From Sulfurovum sp. (GTDB lineage Bacteria; Campylobacterota; Campylobacteria; Campylobacterales; Sulfurovaceae), in the NCBI GenBank assembly GCA_027068485.1, contig JAMOSB010000036.1:1-55699 (forward strand): DNA of 55,699 nt, in the 5' to 3' direction. Of this stretch, positions 1 to 8,421 are shown piece by piece; position 1 is the stretch's first letter, and each line of letters starts with the position of its first letter. Below the pieces are notes generated by a model. That model saw nothing but the letters and a program-made list of their open reading frames with translations, was not told where the DNA came from and did not search any database. The position numbers and the translations under genes are program-made.

Positions 1-95
1 ATCAATACACTACTACCCCGACATAGGGGATTGAAGAGAGTTTTGAACCATTACGCGATATAATACGCCTACTTCAACTACAAAGGCTACAATCG
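1..95. other. Left-edge noncoding stretch before bioC
   Basis: No convincing reading frame is seen in these bases. A TATAAT hexamer at 59-64 could be the -10 element of a promoter for bioC, giving a leader of about 25 bases; no good -35 partner is visible. A small CCCC/GGGG palindrome lies near 17-30. An upstream gene may end just outside the window. Confidence 0.35.
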
Positions 96-809
96 GTGAG
101 GACGATCCAAGATGAGTTTTCTCAAAATGCTCAAAACTATACCCGTTACAATATCATCCAGTCCAAAGTGATCGATCAGTTGATGGCATTGGTAGAGGAT
201 AGCCCCGCATCGGTACTCGATATCGGGTGTGGGAGTGGGGGAGTCTATGAGGCGATTGCGTGGGAGATGGATCGGTTTGTGGGGGTGGATTTTGCTGAGG
301 GGATGTTGGCACTGCATCCAGAGGGTGAGGAGATACAGCTTGAGGTGCTAGACTTCAATGACCCCTTAGGCTTTGAGAGGTTTGCGGGGGAGCAGTTTGA
401 CCGTATCTTCTCCGCGTCTGCGTTACAGTGGGCGAGTGATTTGGATAGGACTTTGGCTCAGATCGCTACGCTTGAGGCTCCTGTCTCCTTGGCGATCTTC
501 ACCTCAGGAACCTTTGAGACACTCCACCAGACCGCAGGGATCCCACCACTGCTTCGCTCTCGTGAGGTGGTGCTAAGGCTAGCATCGCGGTACTTTGAGG
601 CGGAGATGACGACGCTTCGCTATACTTTGGCATTTTCCTCGGTGCGTGAGATGTTTCGCTATATCAAACGCAGTGGGGTAGGGGGTGCTAGAGGGATTTT
701 GAGTGTAGGGCAGATGAAGGAGCTGATGAGACGGTATCCTCTCTCCTACCTAGAGTATGAGATCGTCTTGATCCATGAGCCACAGAGGAGAGCTGATGAT
801 TTTTCGTAA
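96..809 (+). CDS. bioC: Malonyl-ACP O-methyltransferase BioC
   Basis: Probable SAM-dependent methyltransferase that caps malonyl-ACP as a methyl ester so the fatty-acid machinery can build the pimeloyl chain of biotin. The 237-residue protein has the class I motif VLDIGCGSG at residues 40-48, the acidic end of strand 2 at VGVDFAEGM (62-70) and the BioC-like FSASALQW at 105-112. The start is GTG, with an AAAGG about ten bases upstream. The next gene overlaps its end by 14 bases, so the two are probably co-transcribed. A BioV-like esterase that could remove the methyl group is encoded at 27051-27572. BioC is favoured over a generic methyltransferase because of length and the ALQW segment; specificity is inferred. 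Confidence 0.8.
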   Translation: MRTIQDEFSQNAQNYTRYNIIQSKVIDQLMALVEDSPASVLDIGCGSGGVYEAIAWEMDRFVGVDFAEGMLALHPEGEEIQLEVLDFNDPLGFERFAGEQFDRIFSASALQWASDLDRTLAQIATLEAPVSLAIFTSGTFETLHQTAGIPPLLRSREVVLRLASRYFEAEMTTLRYTLAFSSVREMFRYIKRSGVGGARGILSVGQMKELMRRYPLSYLEYEIVLIHEPQRRADDFS

Positions 810-1734
810 TACCCCGATGCAGGAGATACTCTCCACCCTCCACGAGGCGTTAGCCAAGCAGACTAGCATCTCCTTTGAGGTACTCGACCCCGATGAGGGG
901 GCAGGCTACACAGGCAATCGTAGGAGGATTGGCTCTGAGGTCTATCGCTACCGTGGCTACAAGGCATGGACAGATCTCGCAGAGCTTTTGGGGTGTCAGA
1001 TGATGACCCCACGACCCTCAGACTACCCCTTAGTGCGGTTGACTTTTAGACGATTGGCGGAGGACTCCTTTCATCAGGAGCAGAGTCCTATCCATGAGGA
1101 GCGGTATGGGACGGCATCGGCGTTTTTTGAGATAGAGAAGATGGAGGAGCCTGCCTTTTTCTACTACTACGACCAAGCCCTCACACAGGTCAACCTCTCC
1201 CAGCGACACCGCATCCTAAACCTCGGGATCAATCGTGGAGATGAGTTTGAGGTACTAGAGAAGCGTCTCTCTCCCGAAGCCTACCGCACATTGGAGCTTG
1301 TGGGGGTAGACCATAGCCAGAGTGCCATCGCCTACGCGAAGCGACGCTTCCCCACCACCAATGTCCAGCTCTACGCAGAGGATATCAACCAGCTTGCCTC
1401 ATTGGAGCTTGGACGGTTTGATCTGCTCATTAGTATCGGGACACTTCAGAGTAGAAGTATCCACTTCAAGCCCTTTTTGATGTCGCTTGTACAGGAGTAT
1501 CTCACGGAGGATAGTGCCTTGATATTGGGTTTCCCCAACTCCCGATGGATCGGGGGAGAGATGATCTATGGTGCCAAGGCTCCCAACTATGCGATGTCGG
1601 AGATGTCACTCCTCTACAACGATGTGATGTTTGCCAAGAAGTACCTCCAACAGCACAAGTATCGGGTGATGCTCACGGGCAAGCAGTATATCTTTTTGAG
1701 TGCGGTCAAGATAGGGCAGAGTAGCAAAAAGTAA
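796..1734 (+). CDS. SAM-dependent methyltransferase-like protein
   Basis: A 312-residue protein whose C-terminal half looks like a class I methyltransferase: a degenerate motif I, ILNLGINRGDEFEV near residues 140-153, then VGVDHSQSAIAYAKRRF near 169-185. The N-terminal 120 residues are not recognised. I chose ATG 796 over the longer frame opening at 775 because GAGGAG lies just upstream, giving a 14-base overlap with bioC. The glycine-rich loop (NLGINRGD) differs from the usual GxGxG, so activity is uncertain. Adjacency to bioC suggests co-expression but not necessarily a biotin role. A terminator follows. Confidence 0.6.
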   Translation: MIFRNTPMQEILSTLHEALAKQTSISFEVLDPDEGAGYTGNRRRIGSEVYRYRGYKAWTDLAELLGCQMMTPRPSDYPLVRLTFRRLAEDSFHQEQSPIHEERYGTASAFFEIEKMEEPAFFYYYDQALTQVNLSQRHRILNLGINRGDEFEVLEKRLSPEAYRTLELVGVDHSQSAIAYAKRRFPTTNVQLYAEDINQLASLELGRFDLLISIGTLQSRSIHFKPFLMSLVQEYLTEDSALILGFPNSRWIGGEMIYGAKAPNYAMSEMSLLYNDVMFAKKYLQQHKYRVMLTGKQYIFLSAVKIGQSSKK

Positions 1735-1753
1735 AGGTCTGGAGGCGTGTGTA

Positions 1754-1784
1754 GGAGGCGTGGTCATCCGATTAGCCTCTTTTT
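1754..1784 (+). terminator. Rho-independent terminator after the bioC operon
   Basis: GGAGGC at 1754-1759 pairs with GCCTCT at 1775-1780, with a 15-base loop, and is followed by a run of T. It lies between the methyltransferase-like gene and wecA, both on the + strand. Confidence 0.65.
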
Positions 1785-1840
1785 AACCATTTGTAGTATC
1801 ATAAGGTATCGAACTTTTATACGAGAGAGGAGTATCCACT

Positions 1841-2839
1841 ATGACACTACTACTACTAGGGGTTTTTGTCACGACACTGCTACTGATCTACCTGCTTATT
1901 CTCTGGGCGGAGCGACTCAACCTGATCGATATCCCCAACCAACGAAGTATGCACACGACGATTGTCCCTAGAGGTGCGGGGATCGCCTTTGTCTTCTCTG
2001 TGGTGGTGATGCTACTGCTGTTTGATTTTGCCTATCTACAAGCCTACGCCTATGTCTATGGGGCGATTGTGATCGTCTTTGTCGCAGGGGTTTGGGATGA
2101 TATGCGTGATATCACCCCAAAGGTCAAGTTGCTCTTTATCTTTGTCGCGACGCTACTGCTCTATAGTCAAGGGTTTGCACTGGAGACACTGGGCAACTAC
2201 TTTGGGTATGAGCTACTGCTCCCCTCATGGTTTACCTTCCCTTTTACCTTCTTTGCGATTGCGGGCTTTACCAATGCCTTGAACTTGATGGATGGCTTAG
2301 ATGGGTTAGCCTCTTTGGTGGCGATCGTGATTATGGTGGCGTTTTTGGCACTAGGGATTGTGTATGAGGATAGACTGCTGACGACACTTCCTGCGTTGTT
2401 TATCGTGACACTTGTGGCGTTTTTGTACTTCAACTGGCACCCTGCCAAGATCTTTATGGGAGATAGTGGCTCACTCTCTTTGGGGGTGGTCATCAGTATT
2501 TTAGCGATACAGGCGACGGAGTATGTCGCCCCCGTCTCGGTACTCTTCTTGATCGCTCTGCCACTGCTCGATACCTTTATCGTCATTACCAGAAGGCTAC
2601 AGCGACACAAATCCCCCCTCGAAGCAGACAAAAACCACATGCACCACTTCTTCTATAATTTCAAGCAAGATACCCGCTACACGGTGATAATCTTTGCGTT
2701 GATGCAGACGGTCTTTTCGATCATTGGGTATCAGCTACGAAATGCCAATGAACCACTCTCTTTGGTGCTGTTTGGGATACTCTTCTACCTCTACTTGACA
2801 CTCTTTGATCAGCGACGCAGACACCGCCACCGATCCTAA
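1841..2839 (+). CDS. Undecaprenyl-phosphate sugar-1-phosphate transferase (WecA/TagO/MraY family)
   Basis: Integral membrane enzyme that transfers an N-acetylhexosamine-1-phosphate from a UDP-sugar to undecaprenyl phosphate, the first step in making an O-antigen, enterobacterial-common-antigen-like or exopolysaccharide unit. The 332-residue protein is almost entirely hydrophobic helices. Family motifs are present in order: DD at 86-87, NALNLMDGLDG at 145-155, FMGDSGS at 205-211 and the histidine-rich DKNHMHHF at 263-270. It lacks MraY-specific context (no mur genes nearby), so WecA/TagO is preferred. A GAGAGGAG ribosome site precedes ATG 1841. It faces the wza-wzc pair tail to tail with only eight bases between, which supports a shared polysaccharide role. 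Confidence 0.85.
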   Translation: MTLLLLGVFVTTLLLIYLLILWAERLNLIDIPNQRSMHTTIVPRGAGIAFVFSVVVMLLLFDFAYLQAYAYVYGAIVIVFVAGVWDDMRDITPKVKLLFIFVATLLLYSQGFALETLGNYFGYELLLPSWFTFPFTFFAIAGFTNALNLMDGLDGLASLVAIVIMVAFLALGIVYEDRLLTTLPALFIVTLVAFLYFNWHPAKIFMGDSGSLSLGVVISILAIQATEYVAPVSVLFLIALPLLDTFIVITRRLQRHKSPLEADKNHMHHFFYNFKQDTRYTVIIFALMQTVFSIIGYQLRNANEPLSLVLFGILFYLYLTLFDQRRRHRHRS

Positions 2840-2847
2840 CACGAGGA

Positions 2848-5208
2848 CTACTTACCGTAGCCATAGCCGTAACCATACCCATACCCACCCGAACGGACAT
2901 CGACAGAGTTGATGATGATACCGATGTGCTTGAGTTTGTGGCTCTGGACGAGGTGGTTGAGATCGGTGACAAAGGACTTCTTGGCGTAGTTCTCTCTAAA
3001 GACAATCAGACTCATATCCGCATACTGCATGAGGTGCATCGTATCGGTCACGAGTCCTAAGGGGGCACTATCGATGAAGATATAGTCATACGCTTTTTTG
3101 AGATGCTCTATGAGTCTATCGAGGCGTTGGGTAAGGATCAGCTCTGAGGGGTTTGGTGGGATAGGCCCTGAGGCGATGATATCGAGGTTTTGGTACTCAG
3201 TGTGTTGGATAACCTCCTCAATCGTACGCTTACCACTTAGATAGGTACTCATCCCTGCACTATTTTTGACATTGAAGTAGTGGTGGAGGGTGGGTTTGCG
3301 TAGGTCAAGGTTGATGACGATAGACTTCTGGTTTGCCATCTGGAAGATCGCACCTAAGTTGGCGACGGTCGTACTCTTCCCCTCTCCTTTGGTAGTGGAG
3401 GTGACCAAGATGACATTGGCTTCCTGCTCTTTACGGATAAACTGTAGGTTGGTACGCAAGTTTCGATAGCTCTCTGCAAAGGGGGAGCGGGTATTTTTGA
3501 AGACCTCTAACTTGATGCGTTTTTGCTTGAGAGCAGGGAGGATCCCATAGATAGGGAGGGAGGTGAGTTTTTCGATATCCTCTTTTTTCTGTATCCTATC
3601 ATCCATAAAGATACGAAGAATCGCCTGAGAGATACCCAAGATCAACCCTACCAAGAGAAAGATAATAATTATCAGTTTGCGTTTGGGGGCGATGGGTTGC
3701 GGGTTGCTGTAGGCACGGTCAATGATACGGTAGTCTGAGAGGATCGCGACCTTAATCATCTCATTTTCAGACTTCTTCTTGAGCAGGTACTTATAGGTCT
3801 CAGAGCTGACCTGATAGTCTCGTTTGAGGTTGATGAGGACTCGCTCTTGGGTTGGGAGGGATTTGAGATCCTCCTCGTAGGTCTGTTTGAGCTTCTCTAA
3901 GTTAGTATTGCGGTGTGCGATACTTGATTTGAGGTTTCTAAGGTTGAGGATGATCTTGCGGTTGATATATTGTATCTGTTTGCGTACGGCGATGAGTCCA
4001 GGGTGTCTGCCTGAGTACTCCGCTTGAAGCCCCTCCTCTTTGATCTGTGCAGCTTGAAGCTTGGCTATGAGGGTGAGGGTGGGTTGGTCTTTGAGCTCCA
4101 TGAGTGAGGGAGCCATCGCATCGAAGTTTTTTCCCTCACGGGTAAACTCCAAGAGGTTATCGATCAAGACCTTCTTGAGTTCATTGCGTGAGAGTTCGAT
4201 CTCAATACCACTGAGTTCTGAGATATAGGTAGAGCCTTGGAGGGTAGGGTTGATCGCTTGATTGGTGATCCGATACTCCTCTAGCTCCTTCTCTGAGCGG
4301 TCTAGCTCTTGCTTGATCTCATTGAGTTGACGGTCGATGAAGTCGATAATGCGGTCATTTTGACGGCTCTTCTCTGCGATACTCTGTAAGATAAAGCTAT
4401 CGGCCACCGCATCGACATAGGCATCAGCTCTGGAGGCGATAGAGTCGGTGTAGGAGATCTCTATGAGGGGGGCATCAAGATTGATCTGTTGGATCTTGAG
4501 GTTGCCTTTGATACTCTCATAGAGGTTTCGTTTGTCTGTGATGAGATAGAAGTAGATCGGTTGGGTATGCTCTCCTCGCTTGGTAACGGTCAAGGAGAAG
4601 TAGCGGTTTTTAACAGGTTTATTGTAAGGGTAGATGCGTTGGGGATCCTCAACGCTAAGAAGCTCTTTTTTGAAGAACTTATGGAGAAACTCCGCCTTGA
4701 GGCTATGTTTGATCGCTAAGCTATAGCCCCCTTTGCGTGGGATTACCTTGATCTTATAGCCTATCACCGCATCATCGAGGATGGTAGCATCTTGGATCTG
4801 GATAGGAACCTGCTCACCATAGATCTCAACCTGTTTGAACCCCTTATCGACAAAGTAGCGTGTATGGAAGTTGACTTGATCAAGGGCGAGGCTATTGATA
4901 TGATAGGTCTTGAGAATCTCGATATCTTTATCGACATTGGCACTCCCAAACCCCGCCAACGCACCTCCCAAAAAGTCACTCCCAGGGGTGCTTCCTTGTG
5001 AGCCACCAGATTTGACCTCGATAAGAGTGGAGGAGCGGTAGATATTGGGCTTGAAGTAGAGTGAGTAGAGTGCGATTAGGAGTGTGGTGAGGGTGATGAG
5101 TAGGATAGACCATTTATACTGAGAGATAGAGAAGAGTACCTCTCGTATATCGAAGCTCTCCTCCTGATCGTGTGTCGTCTCTGAGGATAACGGCATAGGA
5201 CTCATCAT
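2848..5208 (-). CDS. wzc: Wzc-type polysaccharide co-polymerase / BY-kinase
   Basis: Inner-membrane chain-length regulator fused to a bacterial tyrosine autokinase. The 786-residue protein has an N-terminal membrane helix (about 32-52), a long periplasmic Wzz-like region with coiled coils (about 270-500), a second membrane helix near 520-540, and a cytosolic kinase. The kinase shows Walker A TTKGEGKST near residue 605, Walker A' VINLDLRKP and Walker B YIFIDSAP. The C-terminus is an alternating Gly-Tyr tail (GGYGYGYGYGYGK) holding five tyrosines, the expected autophosphorylation cluster. It follows wza by about ten bases, so they form an operon. No low-molecular-weight tyrosine phosphatase partner is adjacent. 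Confidence 0.88.
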   Translation of the reverse strand: MMSPMPLSSETTHDQEESFDIREVLFSISQYKWSILLITLTTLLIALYSLYFKPNIYRSSTLIEVKSGGSQGSTPGSDFLGGALAGFGSANVDKDIEILKTYHINSLALDQVNFHTRYFVDKGFKQVEIYGEQVPIQIQDATILDDAVIGYKIKVIPRKGGYSLAIKHSLKAEFLHKFFKKELLSVEDPQRIYPYNKPVKNRYFSLTVTKRGEHTQPIYFYLITDKRNLYESIKGNLKIQQINLDAPLIEISYTDSIASRADAYVDAVADSFILQSIAEKSRQNDRIIDFIDRQLNEIKQELDRSEKELEEYRITNQAINPTLQGSTYISELSGIEIELSRNELKKVLIDNLLEFTREGKNFDAMAPSLMELKDQPTLTLIAKLQAAQIKEEGLQAEYSGRHPGLIAVRKQIQYINRKIILNLRNLKSSIAHRNTNLEKLKQTYEEDLKSLPTQERVLINLKRDYQVSSETYKYLLKKKSENEMIKVAILSDYRIIDRAYSNPQPIAPKRKLIIIIFLLVGLILGISQAILRIFMDDRIQKKEDIEKLTSLPIYGILPALKQKRIKLEVFKNTRSPFAESYRNLRTNLQFIRKEQEANVILVTSTTKGEGKSTTVANLGAIFQMANQKSIVINLDLRKPTLHHYFNVKNSAGMSTYLSGKRTIEEVIQHTEYQNLDIIASGPIPPNPSELILTQRLDRLIEHLKKAYDYIFIDSAPLGLVTDTMHLMQYADMSLIVFRENYAKKSFVTDLNHLVQSHKLKHIGIIINSVDVRSGGYGYGYGYGYGK

Positions 5209-5218
5209 GCGTAGACCA

Positions 5219-5971
5219 TCAATCGGTTAGATACTTAACGCTAACAATAGGTTGTGTCACTTTGCCGACAAATCCAAGGAGTGAAGAGGCCTCATTGAGT
5301 CCTACATTGATAGAACTAACATCACTTGGTGCGACATAGACGATATCGTTAGGGTAGATCATGAGATTGGCATACTTCAATGAGTTGACCCCTGTCAAGT
5401 CGATGGTTTGTGTATGGATCTTGTTGTTTCGGCTCTTCATGATGACGATCGCTTGTCGGTTGGCAGAGCTAGTCAAATCCCCTGCTTGTGCGAGGAGTTG
5501 GAGGAGTGTGACCTTTTCATTGAAGAGGCGTACGGGACCTGGCTTGTGTACCTCTCCTAAGATATAGGCTCTTTTGTTGAGGACTTCAAGGTAGAGTTCG
5601 GCATCCTCCAGATAGGCTTTATAGGCACGCTCTATCTTGCGTTGTGCTGCAGTCTGCGTGAGTCCTGCGATATGGATAGATTTGATGAGTGGGAGTCTTA
5701 CATACCCTCGTGAGTTGACAAGGATTCCACTGACATCCTGCTTTTGGCTCTGTACACTGGTTGTTCCTAGTTCAGGGTGGTTGTACATGTTGATAGAGAT
5801 TCTATCATGGGGACGGATCTTATACTCATAGCGACTATGCTTGACTTTAAGTACACTCTTGGGGGCGTGTGGTTTGCTGATATTGGTATCACTAAAGAGG
5901 ATATACTCTCGTTTGGTGGTACACCCTACCATAGCGAGGGCTATGAGTAGTAAAGTTACAATTTTTTTCAT
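5219..5971 (-). CDS. wza: Wza-like outer-membrane polysaccharide export lipoprotein
   Basis: Exports capsule or exopolysaccharide through the outer membrane. The 250-residue precursor begins with a lipoprotein signal; the lipobox ends at Cys17 (ALAMVGC). A polysaccharide-export domain containing YKIRPHDRISINMYN spans roughly 50-130 and is followed by an SLBB-type segment (AYILGEVHKPGPVRL, near 135-150). It is shorter than E. coli Wza (about 380), which is common for single-SLBB family members. TAGGAG precedes ATG 5971. It leads a wza-wzc operon transcribed away from the rhodanese gene; the 213-base gap to 6185 holds the divergent promoters. Confidence 0.82.
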   Translation of the reverse strand: MKKIVTLLLIALAMVGCTTKREYILFSDTNISKPHAPKSVLKVKHSRYEYKIRPHDRISINMYNHPELGTTSVQSQKQDVSGILVNSRGYVRLPLIKSIHIAGLTQTAAQRKIERAYKAYLEDAELYLEVLNKRAYILGEVHKPGPVRLFNEKVTLLQLLAQAGDLTSSANRQAIVIMKSRNNKIHTQTIDLTGVNSLKYANLMIYPNDIVYVAPSDVSSINVGLNEASSLLGFVGKVTQPIVSVKYLTD

Positions 5972-6184
5972 GAAGAAGACTCCTATAATTTTCCTAAAGT
6001 TGAGTATAGCGAAGATAAGATGAAGTAAGCCCTAATTGTAATGCTCTTAGATCTATCGGTTCTCTTTTAGCATTTAGGCGTGTACGATGGTTACAGATAG
6101 AAGTTTTTTTGACAATTTGTAGTGAGGGGAGATAACTTTTACCACATTTTGTTAAAATGACTCAAAATAATAAAAGGATAGATA

Positions 6185-6580
6185 ATGAAAAAATTGCTTC
6201 TTGCTTCTATGTTAGGATTGACACTACTTTTTGGGCAGCTACAGACCGTATGGGTGACACCTGATTTTCTTAAAAAAGAGATGAAAATTATCGATATTCG
6301 TACCGCGGGTGAGTGGAGAGAGACAGGGATTATCAATGGGGCGTATACCATCACTTTTTTTGATGAGCGAGGGAAGTTTGATATCCCAAGCTTTTTAGCC
6401 AAACTCAATCAAGTGGTCAAAAAAGGGGAGCAGTTTGCACTCATCTGCCGTACTGGGAGCCGTACGACAGAGGTCGCGAACTTCCTCTCTACGGAGCTGG
6501 GGTATGATGTCATTAACCTCAAAGGGGGGATGATGAAGCTTCAAGCGGAGGGGTATCGCCCCGTCCCCTACAAAAAGTAG
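6185..6580 (+). CDS. Secreted rhodanese-like sulfurtransferase
   Basis: A 131-residue single-domain rhodanese with an N-terminal signal peptide (about 1-18), so it probably acts in the periplasm. The active loop is CRTGSRT with the sulfane-carrying Cys88, and the family motif DIRTAGEWRETG is at 37-48. AAAAGGATA provides the ribosome site. Upstream are a TTTTTTTGACAA segment at 6104-6115 and a TAAAAT at 6154-6159 as possible promoter parts. Such proteins may handle sulfane sulfur in sulfur-metabolising bacteria; the substrate is not shown by sequence. Confidence 0.82.
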   Translation: MKKLLLASMLGLTLLFGQLQTVWVTPDFLKKEMKIIDIRTAGEWRETGIINGAYTITFFDERGKFDIPSFLAKLNQVVKKGEQFALICRTGSRTTEVANFLSTELGYDVINLKGGMMKLQAEGYRPVPYKK

Positions 6581-6587
6581 AAGTTGA

Positions 6588-6617
6588 TTGACATCGACTA
6601 AACTTTTTTGATATAAT
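6588..6617 (+). promoter_or_regulatory. Near-consensus sigma-70 promoter of cbpA-hspR
   Basis: TTGACA at 6588-6593 and TATAAT at 6612-6617 are both perfect hexamers separated by 18 bases. Transcription would begin near 6624, about 23 bases before the cbpA ATG, with AGGAAG as ribosome site. A perfect -35 is unusual for Campylobacterota and fits a strong stress promoter that needs a repressor. I do not see a clear HAIR-type HspR inverted repeat. Confidence 0.75.
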
Positions 6618-6646
6618 TTCCGAAACACAATAGTTAGGAAGTTGTC

Positions 6647-7507
6647 ATGTCAAAAAGTCTATATGAAACACTCGGCGTAAGTGAAGGTGCTAGTAGTGAT
6701 GAGATCAAAAAAGCGTATCGAAAACTCGCCAGAAAGTATCACCCTGATATCAACAAGGATGAGAGTGCGATAGAGAAGTTCAAAGAGATCAACGCTGCGT
6801 ATGAAGTACTCAGTGACAAAGAGAAAAAACAGCAGTATGATCAGTATGGAGATCAGATGTTTGGTGGGCAAAATTTCCATGACTTTGCACGTGGGCAGGG
6901 TACTGGTGTCGATCTCGATGAGATACTCCGTCAGATGTTTGGTGGCGGTGGTGCTGGTGCTGGATTTGGTGGAGCCAGTGGAGGGTTTGGAGGATTTGGA
7001 GGGTTTGGAATGCCCGATCTCGATATCAAAGCCCGTATCACCGTCCCTTTTATGGTAGCGATACAGGGGGGAAAACACCACATCTCTGCCAATAACCAAA
7101 GCTTTGATATCAAAATCCCTGCGGGGATCAAGAGCGGTGAGACGATGCGTGTACGCGGTAAGGGACAGCACTACCAAGGGCATACAGGCGATCTACTCAT
7201 AGAGGTGAATGTCGCAGAGAGTGAGAGCTATACACGCAAAGGGGATGATCTCTACAAGACCTTTGATGTCCCGCTCAAAGAGGCACTCTTTGGGGGTAAA
7301 ATCGCTATTGAAACACCAGACAAAGAGGTCTCTCTCAAAGTCCCCACCAATACCAAAAATGGTCAGAAGTTTCGACTCAAAGGCAAAGGGGTAGTCGATA
7401 GAAAGACCGCCATGCGTGGAGATCTCTATCTTGTAGCCAATGTTGTACTCCCCGATATCCAAACACTCGACGCATCCCTTCGTGAAGCGATGGAAGCCAA
7501 GCTTTAA
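6647..7507 (+). CDS. cbpA: DnaJ-family co-chaperone CbpA
   Basis: Hsp40 co-chaperone that stimulates DnaK. The 286-residue protein has an N-terminal J domain (about 5-70) with the HPD motif at 32-34, then a Gly/Phe-rich linker (about 75-125), then two beta-barrel substrate-binding domains. There is no CxxCxGxG zinc finger, which separates CbpA/DnaJB types from DnaJ. It is followed 14 bases later by hspR, matching the chaperone-regulator pairing known in Helicobacter and Campylobacter. Expression is probably controlled by HspR from the promoter at 6588-6617. Confidence 0.9.
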   Translation: MSKSLYETLGVSEGASSDEIKKAYRKLARKYHPDINKDESAIEKFKEINAAYEVLSDKEKKQQYDQYGDQMFGGQNFHDFARGQGTGVDLDEILRQMFGGGGAGAGFGGASGGFGGFGGFGMPDLDIKARITVPFMVAIQGGKHHISANNQSFDIKIPAGIKSGETMRVRGKGQHYQGHTGDLLIEVNVAESESYTRKGDDLYKTFDVPLKEALFGGKIAIETPDKEVSLKVPTNTKNGQKFRLKGKGVVDRKTAMRGDLYLVANVVLPDIQTLDASLREAMEAKL

Positions 7508-7521
7508 AAGGAGTCGCCCCT

Positions 7522-7893
7522 ATGCATAGTTATGATGAACCCGTCTATCTTATCTCTGTCGTTGCCAATATGCTCGATATTCACCCCCAGACGCTGAGAC
7601 AGTATGAGCGAGAGGGACTCGTAGAGCCATCGCGTACGCAAGGGCGTATGCGTCTCTACTCTCAACGCGACATCGATCGCATGAAGCTGATCTTGCGTTT
7701 GACGCGTCAGATGGGGGTCAATCTTGCGGGGGTCGATATCGTCCTACAGCTCAAAGAGCAGATTGACCAGATGCAAAAGGAGATCGATCAACTACGCGAT
7801 GAGCTAAGCCGTGCCAATCGTAACGGCTCTGTACATATCAGTAAAGCCCTCGTAACCAAAAGTGCGTATGATATTATCATCTTTGAAGAGTAG
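7522..7893 (+). CDS. hspR: HspR, MerR-family heat-shock repressor
   Basis: A 123-residue MerR-type regulator. The winged helix-turn-helix near the N-terminus reads YLISVVANMLDIHPQTLRQY, with the HspR signature HPQTLRQYEREGLVEPSRT spanning it. The remainder is a coiled coil (about 75-105). HspR represses chaperone operons and in this phylum is often stimulated by CbpA, so the cbpA-hspR pair probably forms a feedback loop. AAAGGAG precedes ATG 7522. Confidence 0.9.
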   Translation: MHSYDEPVYLISVVANMLDIHPQTLRQYEREGLVEPSRTQGRMRLYSQRDIDRMKLILRLTRQMGVNLAGVDIVLQLKEQIDQMQKEIDQLRDELSRANRNGSVHISKALVTKSAYDIIIFEE

Positions 7894-7906
7894 GGTGCAA
7901 ACCCTA
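7891..7906 (+). terminator. Stable hairpin at the hspR stop
   Basis: TAGGGT (whose TAG is the hspR stop) pairs perfectly with ACCCTA around a GCAA tetraloop. There is no T run, so termination is uncertain; it may be an mRNA 3' end stabiliser. Confidence 0.4.
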
Positions 7907-7955
7907 GGTGATAGGTGATAAAAAATAGAGTGAAAAATAAATAAGAGAAAAAATA

Positions 7956-8030
7956 TGGAGCGGGCGAACGGGTTCGAACCGTCGACCCCAACCTTGGCAA
8001 GGTTATGCTCTACCACTGAGCTACGCCCGC
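7956..8030 (-). tRNA. tRNA-Gly (GCC)
   Basis: On the reverse strand the acceptor GCGGGCG pairs with CGCCCGC, the T-arm contains GGTTCGAACC, and the anticodon loop reads CTTGCCAAG around GCC. The 3' CCA is encoded in the DNA. It is the last of three consecutive reverse-strand tRNA genes. Confidence 0.95.
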
Positions 8031-8069
8031 ATCTATCCATAATAAATTAAAAAAATTTAAGTTTTGAAG

Positions 8070-8145
8070 TGGAGCGGGTGAACGGATTCGAACCGTCGAC
8101 AGCCTGCTTGGAAGGCAGGAACTCTAGCCGCTGAGCTACACCCGC
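8070..8145 (-). tRNA. tRNA-Gly (TCC)
   Basis: Acceptor GCGGGTG pairs with CACCCGC, the anticodon arm is CCTGC-CTTCCAA-GCAGG giving anticodon TCC, and the T-arm carries GGTTCGAATCC. CCA is encoded. It lies 39 bases from the Gly-GCC gene. Confidence 0.95.
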
Positions 8146-8177
8146 AAAGGTATTCGACAAACTTACAATCGAAAAAA

Positions 8178-8264
8178 TGGTACCACAGGTCGGATTCGAA
8201 CCGACACGCCCTAAGGCAGAAGATTTTGAGTCTACCAAGTCTACCAGTTCCATCACTGTGGCAC
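8178..8264 (-). tRNA. tRNA-Leu (CAA)
   Basis: An 87-base class II tRNA with a long variable arm. The acceptor GTGCCAC pairs with GTGGTAC, the discriminator is A and CCA is encoded. The loop CTCAAAA gives anticodon CAA. The anticodon stem has one mismatch: GTAGA against TCTTC leaves U28 opposite U42. This is the first gene of the reverse-strand tRNA cluster. Confidence 0.88.
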
Positions 8265-8382
8265 ATACATCCTGAAATGTAGATGAGATTTTACACATTA
8301 CTTCCTTAAAAACACTTTAAGAACCTACAAAATCTATAAAATATCTAATTTCGCCCAGATTTGCTAGGTAAGGATATTTTTT

Positions 8383-8391
8383 TGTTATAAT
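8383..8391 (+). promoter_or_regulatory. Extended -10 promoter of ftsK
   Basis: TGTTATAAT is an extended -10 (TGnTATAAT). It would start transcription near 8398, about 24 bases before the ftsK GTG, with GGAGGGG as ribosome site. No clear -35 is visible, as is usual in this phylum. Confidence 0.6.
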
Positions 8392-8421
8392 TTTCATATT
8401 TTTTAACACGGAGGGGTACGC

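Noticed and set aside
2851-2885. Short tandem repeat at the wzc 3' end.
   Set aside because: It is coding sequence for the Gly-Tyr tail of the kinase, not a separate repeat element.
6930-7015. Glycine-rich repetitive DNA in cbpA.
   Set aside because: This is the normal G/F linker of CbpA.
7900-8420. CRISPR or integration site next to the tRNA cluster.
   Set aside because: No direct repeats, integrase or duplicated tRNA ends were seen; the three tRNAs are complete.
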